Shown one piece after another: positions 56,482-64,000 of a DNA stretch of 64,000 nt. The notes below the pieces were generated by a model. It was not told the origin of the DNA, did no database searches, and saw only the letters and a program-made list of their open reading frames with translations. Source of the stretch: Synechococcus sp. UW105. Its GTDB lineage: Bacteria; Cyanobacteriota; Cyanobacteriia; PCC-6307; Cyanobiaceae. Each line of letters opens with the position of its first letter. The stretch's first letter is position 1. A program made the position numbers and the translations under genes. Location: assembly GCF_900473935.1 (NCBI RefSeq), contig NZ_UCNN01000027.1:1-64000 (forward strand), read 5' to 3'.

Positions 56482-57789
56482 CTACTGGCGTACGAGGCCC
56501 TCATAGCGTTGAGAGACCACGTAGGTCTGAACCTGCTTGGCGGTGTCGATTGCGACGCCCACCAGAATCAGGAGAGACGTTGAGCCGAGCCCTCCCAGCT
56601 TCACCTGGCTGGTGGTTTCGATCAGCGACGGGATGATCACAACGGCCCCTAGGAACAGGCCGCCCAGCAAGGTGAGGCGCGCTTGTACTCCGGAGATGTA
56701 GTTGGCTGTGGCCGTTCCCGGGCGCACGCCAGGGATGGCTACGCCCCCTCGCTTGAGGTTGCTGGCAATGTCGGTTGGATTGAGGGTGAGTGACGCGTAG
56801 AAGTAGGCAAAGGCCAGGATTAGAGCGAAGTAGAGCAAGTAGTACGGCCAGTTACCGGGCTGAATCGCACCGACAGCCCTCGATAACCACTCCTGCTTGG
56901 CGAACTGGGCCAGCGTGACAGGAAGAAACAGCATGGCCGAAGCGAAGATGATGGGCATCACCCCACCTGCATTCAGCTTCATCGGTAGGTAGCTCTGGCG
57001 ATTAGGCAGGGTGCCTGTTCCACCCACCTGGCGTTTCGCACTCACGATCGGCAGGCGTCTGGAGGCTTCCTGCACGAACACGATCCCGACAATCGTGGCC
57101 AGAAAGACAAGCGTGATCTTGATCAGGTCGAGCACGGTGCCCCGATCACCTGTCTGCGCCTGGGTCACTGCTCCACCCACTGTCTGCGGCAGCGTGGCCA
57201 CGATGTTCAGGAAGATCACAAGGGAGGCACCCTGGCCGATCCCCCGCTCGGTGATCACTTCACTGAGCCACATCACCACCATCGATCCGGTCACCAGTGC
57301 CAGCGATGTCTGCACAACGAAGACCAGATCGCTCAAGCCCTCAGTTGCGTATTGACGCAGGATTAGCGAAAACACAACGCTCTGCACAAGACCCCAGCCA
57401 AGGGCCACATAGCGCGTGATCTGAGCGATCTTTCGCCGTCCTGCTTCGCCTTCGTTCTTCTGTAGATCCTCGAGCTGCGGCAGGGCTGCAGTGAGGAGCT
57501 GCAGGATGATGGAAGCGTTGATAAAGGGAAGGATCCCGAGGGCAAAGATGCCCAGGCTCGACACACCACCACCGGTGAAGATGTCGAGGAATCCGATCAG
57601 CTGTCCACCACCTTCGAGGAACTGTTGGAAGGCCACACGGTCGATCCCCGGCATCGGGATGTAGATGCCAACGCGGACCAGCAGAAGCAGTCCGATGGTG
57701 GTCAGAATTCGACCACGCAGTTCGGGATTGCTCACCGCCTGGGTGATTACTTCTCCGGCGCTGGGGTTTCGTCCCCGACTGACGAGCAT
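56482..57789 (-). CDS. secY: Preprotein translocase subunit SecY
   Basis: A 435-residue SecYEG channel subunit with ten transmembrane helices. Landmarks are RILTTIGLLLLVRVGIYIPMPG near the N-terminus, the plug region after it, GIFALGILPFINASIILQLL, EGEAGRRKIAQITRY, and the C-terminal DTAKQVQTYVVSQRYEGLV. The ATG at 57789 (MLVSRGRNPSAGE) is the usual marine-Synechococcus-like start. A strong terminator-like hairpin lies between rplO and this gene, so part of its expression may depend on readthrough or a separate promoter. Confidence 0.97.
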   Translation of the reverse strand: MLVSRGRNPSAGEVITQAVSNPELRGRILTTIGLLLLVRVGIYIPMPGIDRVAFQQFLEGGGQLIGFLDIFTGGGVSSLGIFALGILPFINASIILQLLTAALPQLEDLQKNEGEAGRRKIAQITRYVALGWGLVQSVVFSLILRQYATEGLSDLVFVVQTSLALVTGSMVVMWLSEVITERGIGQGASLVIFLNIVATLPQTVGGAVTQAQTGDRGTVLDLIKITLVFLATIVGIVFVQEASRRLPIVSAKRQVGGTGTLPNRQSYLPMKLNAGGVMPIIFASAMLFLPVTLAQFAKQEWLSRAVGAIQPGNWPYYLLYFALILAFAYFYASLTLNPTDIASNLKRGGVAIPGVRPGTATANYISGVQARLTLLGGLFLGAVVIIPSLIETTSQVKLGGLGSTSLLILVGVAIDTAKQVQTYVVSQRYEGLVRQ

Positions 57790-57819
57790 GAATGAGATGG
57801 GGTAAGTGGGGCGTGATGC

Positions 57820-57857
57820 CAAAAAGCCGTCTGATGACCGAAGTCATGCAGACGGCT
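57820..57857 (-). terminator. Intrinsic terminator-like hairpin between rplO and secY
   Basis: On the minus strand AGCCGTCTG/CAGACGGCT (9 bp) stacks on ATGAC/GTCAT (5 bp) with a one-base bulge. The structure is closed by a C(TTCG)G tetraloop and followed at once by TTTTT. It lies 35 bases past the rplO stop and about 30 bases before the secY start. It has every element of a factor-independent terminator although it sits inside the spc operon. Confidence 0.85.
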
Positions 57858-57891
57858 CAGACCTTAGAAGTGCCTGCGACAATCGGGGTGA

Positions 57892-58344
57892 CTAGTCGAG
57901 CACTTCGCAGCTTCCACCTGCGGCTTCGATCTTGCTGCGGGCGGAGGCGGTGAATGCTGCTGCCTGAACGGTGAGTTTCACCTTCAGTTCACCGTTGCCC
58001 AGCACTTTGAGTGGGTGCTTAGGGCTCGTTACCACTCCTTCTTTGACGAGGGAGTCGAGATTGACGGTGCTGCCGGCCTTGAGCTCATTGAGAGCTGACA
58101 CATTCAAGACGGTGAAGAACTTGGGGTTCACCAGGGGGAAGTGCTTGAGCTTGGGCACCCGGCGGTACAGCGGCATTTGACCACCCTCGAAACCGGGGCG
58201 GGTTGGACGGCCTGAGCGGGATTTTTGGCCACGCATACCGAAGCCACAGCTGGCGCCTTGGCCTGCGGCGATGCCGCGGCCCTTACGCAGTTTGCGGCGA
58301 CGGGCGCCTTTGTTGGGTTTGAGGGAATCGAGACGAAGGGTCAT
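57892..58344 (-). CDS. rplO: 50S ribosomal protein L15
   Basis: A 150-residue L15. It begins [40 protein letters not shown], the basic Gly-rich N-terminus, and ends with [23 protein letters not shown]. It follows rpsE directly; rpmD (L30), which separates them in E. coli, is absent as in other cyanobacteria. Confidence 0.97.
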   Translation of the reverse strand: MTLRLDSLKPNKGARRRKLRKGRGIAAGQGASCGFGMRGQKSRSGRPTRPGFEGGQMPLYRRVPKLKHFPLVNPKFFTVLNVSALNELKAGSTVNLDSLVKEGVVTSPKHPLKVLGNGELKVKLTVQAAAFTASARSKIEAAGGSCEVLD

Positions 58345-58350
58345 GGGGAA

Positions 58351-58992
58351 TCAGGAGTAGATCTGCTCGAGGGAGATCCCCCGTTCCTTGGCGGTGTCCT
58401 TGTGGGTGCGGAGCTCGGCCAGGGCCACCATCGCAGCCCGGGCGTTGTTTAGAGGCGTCTTGCTGCCGAGGCGTTTCGCCAGCACGTTCTTGATGCCAGC
58501 TAGTTCCAACACGGTGCGGATGGAACCACCCGCGATCACACCGGTACCCGGTGCGGCAGGACGGATCAGAACGCTGGCGGCACCATCACGTCCATTGGAC
58601 AGTGTGGGGATGGAGTTGTGACGCGTCAGCGGCACCTTCACAAGGTGCTTTTTGCCGTCGGCAACCCCTTTACGCACGGCACCGATGACATCGCCCGCCT
58701 TGCCGACGCCGACGCCGACCTGGCCGCGCTCGTTACCGACCACGACGATGGCCCGGAAGCTCATCTTTTTGCCTCCCTTGACGGTTTTGGAGACACGGCG
58801 GATTTGCACGACGCGTTCCTGCCATTCGGAATCACGCTCCTGGCCGCGGCGATCACCGCGGCGTCCACCACGTCGGTCGCCGCGGTCGCGTCCACCACGA
58901 CGCTGTTCCTGCTGCTGGCCTTCAGCTGCTGCAGGAACATCGGACGCTGCCGGGACGTCGTTGGCGGGGGTCTGAGTGTTTGGTTCGGTCAT
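58351..58992 (-). CDS. rpsE: 30S ribosomal protein S5
   Basis: A 213-residue S5 with a long N-terminal extension (~55 residues) rich in Arg, Gly, Asp and Gln. The core has [42 protein letters not shown] and [22 protein letters not shown]. The start at 58992 ([10 protein letters not shown]) was chosen. It lies between rplR and rplO. Confidence 0.96.
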   Translation of the reverse strand: MTEPNTQTPANDVPAASDVPAAAEGQQQEQRRGGRDRGDRRGGRRGDRRGQERDSEWQERVVQIRRVSKTVKGGKKMSFRAIVVVGNERGQVGVGVGKAGDVIGAVRKGVADGKKHLVKVPLTRHNSIPTLSNGRDGAASVLIRPAAPGTGVIAGGSIRTVLELAGIKNVLAKRLGSKTPLNNARAAMVALAELRTHKDTAKERGISLEQIYS

Positions 58993-59005
58993 GTTGAGAG
59001 CAGGA

Positions 59006-59374
59006 TCAGAATTGAAGGCCCGCTTCCCGGGCGGCATCGGCGAGGGCTTGCACCCGGCCGTGGTACAGGTTGCCGCCGCGATCGAAGACCACCTGTTGGA
59101 TGCCCTTGGCGATGGCGCGCTTGGCTAGGAGTGAGCCCACCGCGACGGAGGCATCACAGCTGCTGCCGTCAGCCTTGAGGTTGGTGCGCAGTTCCTTGTC
59201 AACGGTTGATGCTGAGCAGAGGGTGCTCTGGGCATCGTCGTCGATGACTTGGGCGTAGATGTGGTTGTTGGAACGGAACACGGCCAGGCGCGGACGCGTG
59301 GCGGAACCGTTGAGATGGCGACGCAGGCGCCGGTGGCGCTTCTGGGTCTGCTGTTTGCGGGAAAGGGTCGACAT
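59006..59374 (-). CDS. rplR: 50S ribosomal protein L18
   Basis: A 122-residue 5S-rRNA-binding L18. It begins [23 protein letters not shown], and has [20 protein letters not shown] and [29 protein letters not shown]. Normal length. It is 33 bases after rplF and 13 before rpsE. Confidence 0.97.
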   Translation of the reverse strand: MSTLSRKQQTQKRHRRLRRHLNGSATRPRLAVFRSNNHIYAQVIDDDAQSTLCSASTVDKELRTNLKADGSSCDASVAVGSLLAKRAIAKGIQQVVFDRGGNLYHGRVQALADAAREAGLQF

Positions 59375-59407
59375 GGTGGGGGAAACGGAGGGTTGCCTGG
59401 CAGGGGA

Positions 59408-59947
59408 TTACTTTTTGCCCGACTTGCCTGCCTTGCGCAGGATGCGCTCGCCCGCATATTTGATGCCTTTGCCTTTGTAGGGCTCAGGCGGACGGATGGC
59501 GCGGATCTTGGCGGCTTCGTTGCCGACCAGTTCTTTGTCGGTGCCGGAGACGGTGACGTTGGTGTTGTTCTCCACTGCGAAGGTGATGCCTTCTGGGGGA
59601 ACCACTTCCACTGGGTGGCTGTAGCCGGCGCTGACGACGAGGGTTTTGCCTTTGACCTGAGCGCGGTTACCCACGCCAACGATCTCAAGCTTCTTGCTGT
59701 AGCCGTTGCTGACCCCCTCAACCATGTTTGCCACCAGAGTGCGGCAAAGACCATGGCGCTCACGAGAGCGCCGCTTGTCGTTGCTAGGGGCCACAACGAT
59801 GGTGTTATCGACCTGGCTGATGGTGACGCCATCAGGCAGGGTTCGTTTGAGTTCACCCTTGGGGCCCTTCACCGTCACGGCAAGACCGTCGAGGGTGATG
59901 TTGACCTTCTCGGGGATGGGGATTGGAGATTTACCAATACGAGACAT
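59408..59947 (-). CDS. rplF: 50S ribosomal protein L6
   Basis: A 179-residue L6 with [34 protein letters not shown] and the conserved [16 protein letters not shown] near the C-terminus. Normal length. It lies 15 bases after rpsH in the spc operon. Confidence 0.97.
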   Translation of the reverse strand: MSRIGKSPIPIPEKVNITLDGLAVTVKGPKGELKRTLPDGVTISQVDNTIVVAPSNDKRRSRERHGLCRTLVANMVEGVSNGYSKKLEIVGVGNRAQVKGKTLVVSAGYSHPVEVVPPEGITFAVENNTNVTVSGTDKELVGNEAAKIRAIRPPEPYKGKGIKYAGERILRKAGKSGKK

Positions 59948-59962
59948 AGTTCTGGCTCCTGG

Positions 59963-60364
59963 TCAGTACACGTAGCAGAGCACTTCACCACCGACGCCCT
60001 CTTTTCGGGCATCGCGGTCGCTCATCACACCCTTGGAGGTGGAGATGATTGCCACCCCCAATCCGCCGAGGACTTTGGGTAGGCCACGGGTGTTTTTGTA
60101 GATGCGCAAGCCCGGTTTGCTGACCCGCTGCATTGAGCGGATGGTGGGCTGGCGGTGCTTGCCGCTGTACTTCAGTTCCAGGACCAGGCTGGTGTGAATC
60201 CCTTCACCTTCTTCGCTGATTTCAGCGATGAAACCCTCCTGCTGCAGCACCTTTGCGATGCTGCGCGACATACGCGAGGCGGGAACTTTTGTGGACTGAT
60301 GACGTTTCTCACTCGCATTGCGAATGCGGGTGAGCATGTCGGAAATAGGGTCGTGGTTGGCCAT
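59963..60364 (-). CDS. rpsH: 30S ribosomal protein S8
   Basis: A 133-residue S8, a translational repressor of the spc operon in E. coli. It begins [20 protein letters not shown] and contains [37 protein letters not shown], then GGEVLCYVY. The ATG at 60364 was chosen. rpsN (S14), which lies between rplE and rpsH in many bacteria, is missing here, as expected for cyanobacteria. Confidence 0.97.
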   Translation of the reverse strand: MANHDPISDMLTRIRNASEKRHQSTKVPASRMSRSIAKVLQQEGFIAEISEEGEGIHTSLVLELKYSGKHRQPTIRSMQRVSKPGLRIYKNTRGLPKVLGGLGVAIISTSKGVMSDRDARKEGVGGEVLCYVY

Positions 60365-60383
60365 AGTGGTTTCCGAGGGGGGC

Positions 60384-60923
60384 TCAGTTGCTGCGGAATG
60401 GCATTCCCATCTCGCTGAGGAGGGCCCGGCCCTCTTCATCCGTGCGGGCAGTGGTCACGATGGTGATGTCCATGCCCCTAATGGCGTCGATCTGGTCGAA
60501 CGAGATTTCAGGAAAGATGATCTGTTCCCTCACCCCCAGGGTGTAATTCCCTCGACCGTCGAAGCTTTTAGGGCTGACGCCGCGGAAGTCGCGGATGCGC
60601 GGCAGTGCGAGGTTGATCAGACGCTCCAGGAAGGCATACATGCGGTCGCCGCGAAGGGTGACTGCGCAGCCGATCGGCATGCCCTGGCGAATTTTGAAGC
60701 CGGCGATGGCCTTTTTGGCACGGGTGACCAACACCTTCTGGCCGGTGATCTGTGCCAGTTCATTCACCGAGGCCTCTAGGGACTTGGCGTTCTGGGCTGC
60801 TTCACCGAGGCCCCGGTTGACGGTGACTTTCACCACCTTGGGGACTTCGTGGACATTGGAGAGACTGAGGTCTTTCAGCAATTTGGGCTGAATGGTCTCC
60901 CTGTAGCGCTGTTTGAGTGACAT
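60384..60923 (-). CDS. rplE: 50S ribosomal protein L5
   Basis: A 179-residue 5S rRNA-binding L5. It has [49 protein letters not shown] and [33 protein letters not shown]. Normal length. A 47-base spacer separates it from rplX. Confidence 0.97.
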   Translation of the reverse strand: MSLKQRYRETIQPKLLKDLSLSNVHEVPKVVKVTVNRGLGEAAQNAKSLEASVNELAQITGQKVLVTRAKKAIAGFKIRQGMPIGCAVTLRGDRMYAFLERLINLALPRIRDFRGVSPKSFDGRGNYTLGVREQIIFPEISFDQIDAIRGMDITIVTTARTDEEGRALLSEMGMPFRSN

Positions 60924-60970
60924 AGCTGGGGAATGGACTTCTGGACTTGGTCAGAAGAGAGGGTCGAGGA

Positions 60971-61327
60971 TCAATCGATCACTTCGCCGGTTTTCTTGAG
61001 GCGACGTTTCTTGGTGCCGTCCTTTTCAGTGACGAGCTCAACGCGGCTGGCGACCTTCTTTGAGGTCGAATAGAGCATCACGTTGGAGGCATGCAGTGAT
61101 GCTTCCTCGGTGACGATCCGACCAGATTCACCTTCCTGGGTGGGCTTGACGTGTCGAGTGCGCAGGTTGATGCCCTGCACGATCACACGGTTCTCATTGG
61201 GCAGGGTGCGAAGCACTTCACCGGTCTTGCCCTTGTCCTTACCAGTGATCACCTGAACGGTGTCACCTTTGCGCAGACGCATCTTGATGCGCTGAGTGGT
61301 GTTGGATTTCGGAGTTGCAGTTGCCAT
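60971..61327 (-). CDS. rplX: 50S ribosomal protein L24
   Basis: A 118-residue L24 with a KOW motif: [38 protein letters not shown], then [18 protein letters not shown]. It follows rplN with one base between stop and start. Confidence 0.96.
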   Translation of the reverse strand: MATATPKSNTTQRIKMRLRKGDTVQVITGKDKGKTGEVLRTLPNENRVIVQGINLRTRHVKPTQEGESGRIVTEEASLHASNVMLYSTSKKVASRVELVTEKDGTKKRRLKKTGEVID

Positions 61328-61328
61328 C

Positions 61329-61694
61329 TCAGATCACCTCCGGAGCGAGGGAGACGATTTTGGTGAAGTTGCGGTCGCGCAGTTCACGGGCCACAGGACC
61401 GAAGACGCGGGTGCCCTTGGGGTTCTTGTCGTCGTTGATGATCACCGCTGCGTTGTCGTCGAAGCGGATTGAGTTGCCGGTATCGCGACGCAGAGTTGCT
61501 CGCGTGCGCACCACAACGGCCTTCACGACATCGGACTTTTTCACGCCCATGTTGGGCATGGCGTCCTTGACGGCGGCCACGATGACATCGCCCACATGGG
61601 CGTAGCGCCGATTGCTGCCCAGCACACGGATGCACTGGATGCGCTTGGCGCCGCTGTTGTCAGCGACGGTGAGGAAAGATTCTTGCTGAATCAT
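61329..61694 (-). CDS. rplN: 50S ribosomal protein L14
   Basis: A 121-residue L14. It begins [26 protein letters not shown] and has [28 protein letters not shown] and [14 protein letters not shown]. Its ATG overlaps the rpsQ stop by four bases. Confidence 0.97.
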   Translation of the reverse strand: MIQQESFLTVADNSGAKRIQCIRVLGSNRRYAHVGDVIVAAVKDAMPNMGVKKSDVVKAVVVRTRATLRRDTGNSIRFDDNAAVIINDDKNPKGTRVFGPVARELRDRNFTKIVSLAPEVI

Positions 61695-61957
61695 TTGGCG
61701 GCCTCGTCAGCTTTAGGGCTGTGGCTGAGCACTTCGGCGATTGCCCAGCGCTTGTGGCGGCTCATCGGCCGGGTTTCGGTGATGCGAACGCGGTCGCCGA
61801 CCCGGCAGTTGTTGTCTTCATCGTGAGCCTTGTAACGGGTGGTACGGCTCACCGTCTTTTGATAGATGGGGTGGGGGAAGCGGTTCTCCACCGCGACAAC
61901 CACCGTTTTGTCCATCTTGTCGCTGACGACGGTGCCGACCCTTTCCTTGAGTGCCAT
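61691..61957 (-). CDS. rpsQ: 30S ribosomal protein S17
   Basis: An 88-residue S17. It has [32 protein letters not shown] and [25 protein letters not shown]. It overlaps rplN by four bases and follows rpmC by 20. Confidence 0.97.
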   Translation of the reverse strand: MALKERVGTVVSDKMDKTVVVAVENRFPHPIYQKTVSRTTRYKAHDEDNNCRVGDRVRITETRPMSRHKRWAIAEVLSHSPKADEAAK

Positions 61958-61977
61958 GGTTGGTTCTCCTTAGGGGA

Positions 61978-62187
61978 TCAGGAAGCAGTGGAGCTTTGAC
62001 GCTCCGATTGCACCGTCAGCAGTTGGGCCAGCTTGATGCGGCTTTCCTTGAAGCGGTGCGTGTTGGCGAGTTGCCGTGTGGCCTGCTGGAAGCGCAGGTC
62101 GAACAGCTCGCGGCGGAGACCGTCGATCTGTTCATTGATCTCTGCGTCAGAGAGCTGACGCATTTCGGAAGCATTGGGGCGTGCCAT
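61978..62187 (-). CDS. rpmC: 50S ribosomal protein L29
   Basis: A 69-residue L29 forming a helical hairpin at the peptide exit. It has [40 protein letters not shown]. It starts two bases after the rplP stop. Confidence 0.95.
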   Translation of the reverse strand: MARPNASEMRQLSDAEINEQIDGLRRELFDLRFQQATRQLANTHRFKESRIKLAQLLTVQSERQSSTAS

Positions 62188-62189
62188 GG

Positions 62190-62666
62190 TCAGGCCTCCA
62201 CAGTTGCGGTGGACGCAGCCTTGGCATCGCTGCCTTGTGCGGCTGTCTCCTGGTCTTCCAGGGTGATGAACTTGGTCTTCACAGGAAGCTTGTACTGCGC
62301 AAGGCGCATGGCCTCCCGTGCGATTTCGGGAGTGATTTCCTCACCGCCCATCTCGAACAGAACCCGTCCCGGCTTGATCACCGCCACCCAGAATTCTGGG
62401 TTGCCCTTACCGGAACCCATACGGGTTTCAGCAGGACGCATGGTGACCGGTTTGTCTGGGAAGATCCGGATCCAGATTTTGCCGCCCCGCTTGACATAGC
62501 GGGTCATGGCACGACGGCTGGCCTCGATCTGACGCGAGGTGATCCAGCCGCACTCCTGGGCTTGCAGTGCGAATTGACCGAAGGCAATGGTGTTGCCACG
62601 GGTAGCGACGCCGCGCATGCGGCCGCGCTGCTGCTTGCGGAATTTGACGCGTTTTGGACTCAGCAT
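62190..62666 (-). CDS. rplP: 50S ribosomal protein L16
   Basis: A 158-residue L16 with [62 protein letters not shown] and [15 protein letters not shown]. The C-terminus is extended by an Ala/Thr-rich tail, usual for marine picocyanobacteria. It follows rpsC by 16 bases. Confidence 0.97.
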   Translation of the reverse strand: MLSPKRVKFRKQQRGRMRGVATRGNTIAFGQFALQAQECGWITSRQIEASRRAMTRYVKRGGKIWIRIFPDKPVTMRPAETRMGSGKGNPEFWVAVIKPGRVLFEMGGEEITPEIAREAMRLAQYKLPVKTKFITLEDQETAAQGSDAKAASTATVEA

Positions 62667-62682
62667 GGTTCAGGCCTCCTGT

Positions 62683-63414
62683 TCAACCCTCGTTGGAGCG
62701 GTCTTCGAACTGTTGGGGCCTGCGACCGGCCCGGCGCCGTGGGGTGGCCCCCACTGGCAGTTGTTGCGGGGCTTCATCACCCAGCACTTCGCCTTTGAAC
62801 ACCCAGACCTTGATGCCCAACACCCCGTAGGTGGTGCTGGCCACCTTGGTGGCGTAATCGATGTCTGCGCGAAGGGTATGCAAGGGAACACGACCTTCAC
62901 GGGTCCACTCGGTGCGGGCGATTTCAGCACCGTTGAGACGGCCGCTTACCTGGATCTTCAGGCCGAGCACGCCAGCGCGCTGGGCCCGTTGGACGGCCAT
63001 GCGGATCGTGCGGCGGAAGGCCACTCGCTTTTCCAATTGCTGAGCGATGTACTCAGCAAGCAGAAATGCATCGGCATCGACCCGCTCGACTTCAACGACA
63101 TTGATCCTGACCTGACGGCTCGAATCTCCGACGGTTTTCTGGATGCCGCTGCGCAGCTCCTCAATGCCGCTGCCCTGGCGACCAACCAGCACGCCGGGAC
63201 GTGCTGTTTTGAGTTCAACCTCAAGTTGATCAGCTTTGCGGGCGATCAGCACATCGCTGATGCCGGCGGAGCCGTATTTCTTGTGGATGAATTTGCGGAT
63301 CCGGTCATCTTCTTGAAGAAGAGACGGATAGTTCTTGCTGGAGGCATACCAGCGGGACCGGTGCTCCTGGGTGATCCCCAGGCGTAAGCCGGTTGGATGG
63401 ATTTTGTGTCCCAT
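62683..63414 (-). CDS. rpsC: 30S ribosomal protein S3
   Basis: A 243-residue S3 with a KH domain. It begins [24 protein letters not shown]. Other parts are [19 protein letters not shown] and [27 protein letters not shown]. The C-terminal ~40 residues are basic and variable. The ATG at 63414 was chosen over the longer frame. Confidence 0.97.
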   Translation of the reverse strand: MGHKIHPTGLRLGITQEHRSRWYASSKNYPSLLQEDDRIRKFIHKKYGSAGISDVLIARKADQLEVELKTARPGVLVGRQGSGIEELRSGIQKTVGDSSRQVRINVVEVERVDADAFLLAEYIAQQLEKRVAFRRTIRMAVQRAQRAGVLGLKIQVSGRLNGAEIARTEWTREGRVPLHTLRADIDYATKVASTTYGVLGIKVWVFKGEVLGDEAPQQLPVGATPRRRAGRRPQQFEDRSNEG

Positions 63415-63433
63415 CAGTCGGTGTACTCGGGGG

Positions 63434-63799
63434 TCAGGAGTCGGTCTGGGCTGCCACAGCAATGCTGATGTGGCAGGTCTGTTTTTTGATCGCGAAGGCG
63501 CGACCTTGGGCGCGGGGCCGATACCGCTTCATGGAAGGACCCATGTCCGCTGTGGCGTTCGTGATCACCAGGGAGGATGGATCCATCCCCAGGTTGTGCT
63601 CAGCATTGGCGACAGCAGACCGGAGCACTTTGGTGATCGGGCCGGTGGAGCGGTAGGGCATGAACTCGAGCATGATCAAGGCATCGCGATAGGTGCGACC
63701 TCTGATCTGATCGAGGACCCGCCGCACCTTGGACACTGAGCCGCGGATGAAGCGACCGTGGGCCTGGGCGATGGGGGCTGTCGGGGATGACGTGGTCAT
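63434..63799 (-). CDS. rplV: 50S ribosomal protein L22
   Basis: A 121-residue L22 of the exit tunnel. It has [74 protein letters not shown] and a final strand HISIAV. It is four bases after rpsS and 19 before rpsC. Confidence 0.97.
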   Translation of the reverse strand: MTTSSPTAPIAQAHGRFIRGSVSKVRRVLDQIRGRTYRDALIMLEFMPYRSTGPITKVLRSAVANAEHNLGMDPSSLVITNATADMGPSMKRYRPRAQGRAFAIKKQTCHISIAVAAQTDS

Positions 63800-63803
63800 G
63801 GTC

Positions 63804-64000
63804 TCAGCGGCCTCCTTTCTTGTCTTTGATGTGGCCCTTGAAGGTGCGGGTGGGGGCGAATTCGCCCAGTTTGTGACCCACCATTTGCTCGGTCACAAAG
63901 ACCGGCACGTGGCTTTTGCCGTTGTGAACGGCAATGGTGTGGCCGATCATCATCGGCAGGATGGTGGAGGCCCTTGACCAGGTCTTGATGACGGATTTGT
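63804..64000 (-). CDS. rpsS: 30S ribosomal protein S19, C-terminal part (cut by window edge)
   Basis: About 65 codons of S19 are visible on the minus strand: [19 protein letters not shown], then [28 protein letters not shown], and the end [10 protein letters not shown]. These match the conserved S19 C-terminal region. The N-terminus lies beyond position 64000. The stop TGA is at 63804-63806. It is upstream of rplV in the S10 operon, with rplB presumably preceding it outside the window. Confidence 0.95.
   Translation of the reverse strand, partial: KSVIKTWSRASTILPMMIGHTIAVHNGKSHVPVFVTEQMVGHKLGEFAPTRTFKGHIKDKKGGR

Overview
The window is from an oxygenic cyanobacterium, most probably a marine Synechococcus/Cyanobium-type picocyanobacterium. 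The evidence is the 5' end of psbA (D1), complete psaA, psaB, psaL and psaI, a ferredoxin-type glutamate synthase, an LL-diaminopimelate aminotransferase, a plastoquinone/tocopherol-pathway methyltransferase, an RNase E ending in the cyanobacterial RRRRRRSSA peptide, high G+C and very short spacers. Almost everything is core chromosome. I see no insertion sequence, prophage, CRISPR array, integrase or defence island.

Layout. 1-15.5 kb: psbA start; a PyrF-PyrE fusion; a B12-type radical SAM protein converging on a CPBP protease; clpS; dapL; a large two-domain radical SAM protein upstream of rne and rnhB; a DUF1997 protein; pheA; and a minus-strand run of a Lon-substrate-domain protein, the MPBQ/MSBQ methyltransferase and a phosphoribosyltransferase. 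15.5-20.4 kb: the str operon rpsL-rpsG-fusA-tuf-rpsJ (minus). 20.4-31.8 kb: a HesB/IscA protein, a phosphodiester-glycosidase-like protein, gltB with a YciI-like gene, lipA, tRNA-Pro(CGG), a CbiG-CbiH fusion and a secreted unknown protein. 32.2-36.8 kb: psaA-psaB with a clear terminator. 37.4-42.2 kb: an AT-richer fatty acid desaturase and an RND pump. 42.4-43.7 kb: psaI-psaL and a HEAT-repeat protein. 43.9-49.9 kb: an envelope group (polyprenol-type glycosyltransferase, secreted Pro/Gly-rich protein, NlpC/P60 peptidase, beta-lactamase-fold hydrolase), tRNA-Ser(GCT), alr and an HNH nuclease. 49.9-64 kb: prfA and the S10-spc-alpha ribosomal superoperon read on the minus strand from rpsS (cut by the window edge) to rpmE. 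As is usual in cyanobacteria, rpsN and rpmD are absent from it.

The genes serve photosystems I and II, translation and RNA turnover, nitrogen assimilation, pyrimidine, lysine, phenylalanine, lipoate and cobalamin synthesis, and wall maintenance. No wholly new multi-gene system is evident. The most unusual signals are structural: a perfect 23-bp inverted repeat that contains the stop codon of gltB and the start codon of the next gene; a ~70-nt quasi-palindrome beginning at the start codon of truA; a strong intrinsic terminator with a UUCG loop between rplO and secY inside the spc operon; and a shared 16-nt hairpin motif in the psbA and rpsL 5' regions. All coordinates and motifs were read by eye; no database search or folding program was run.
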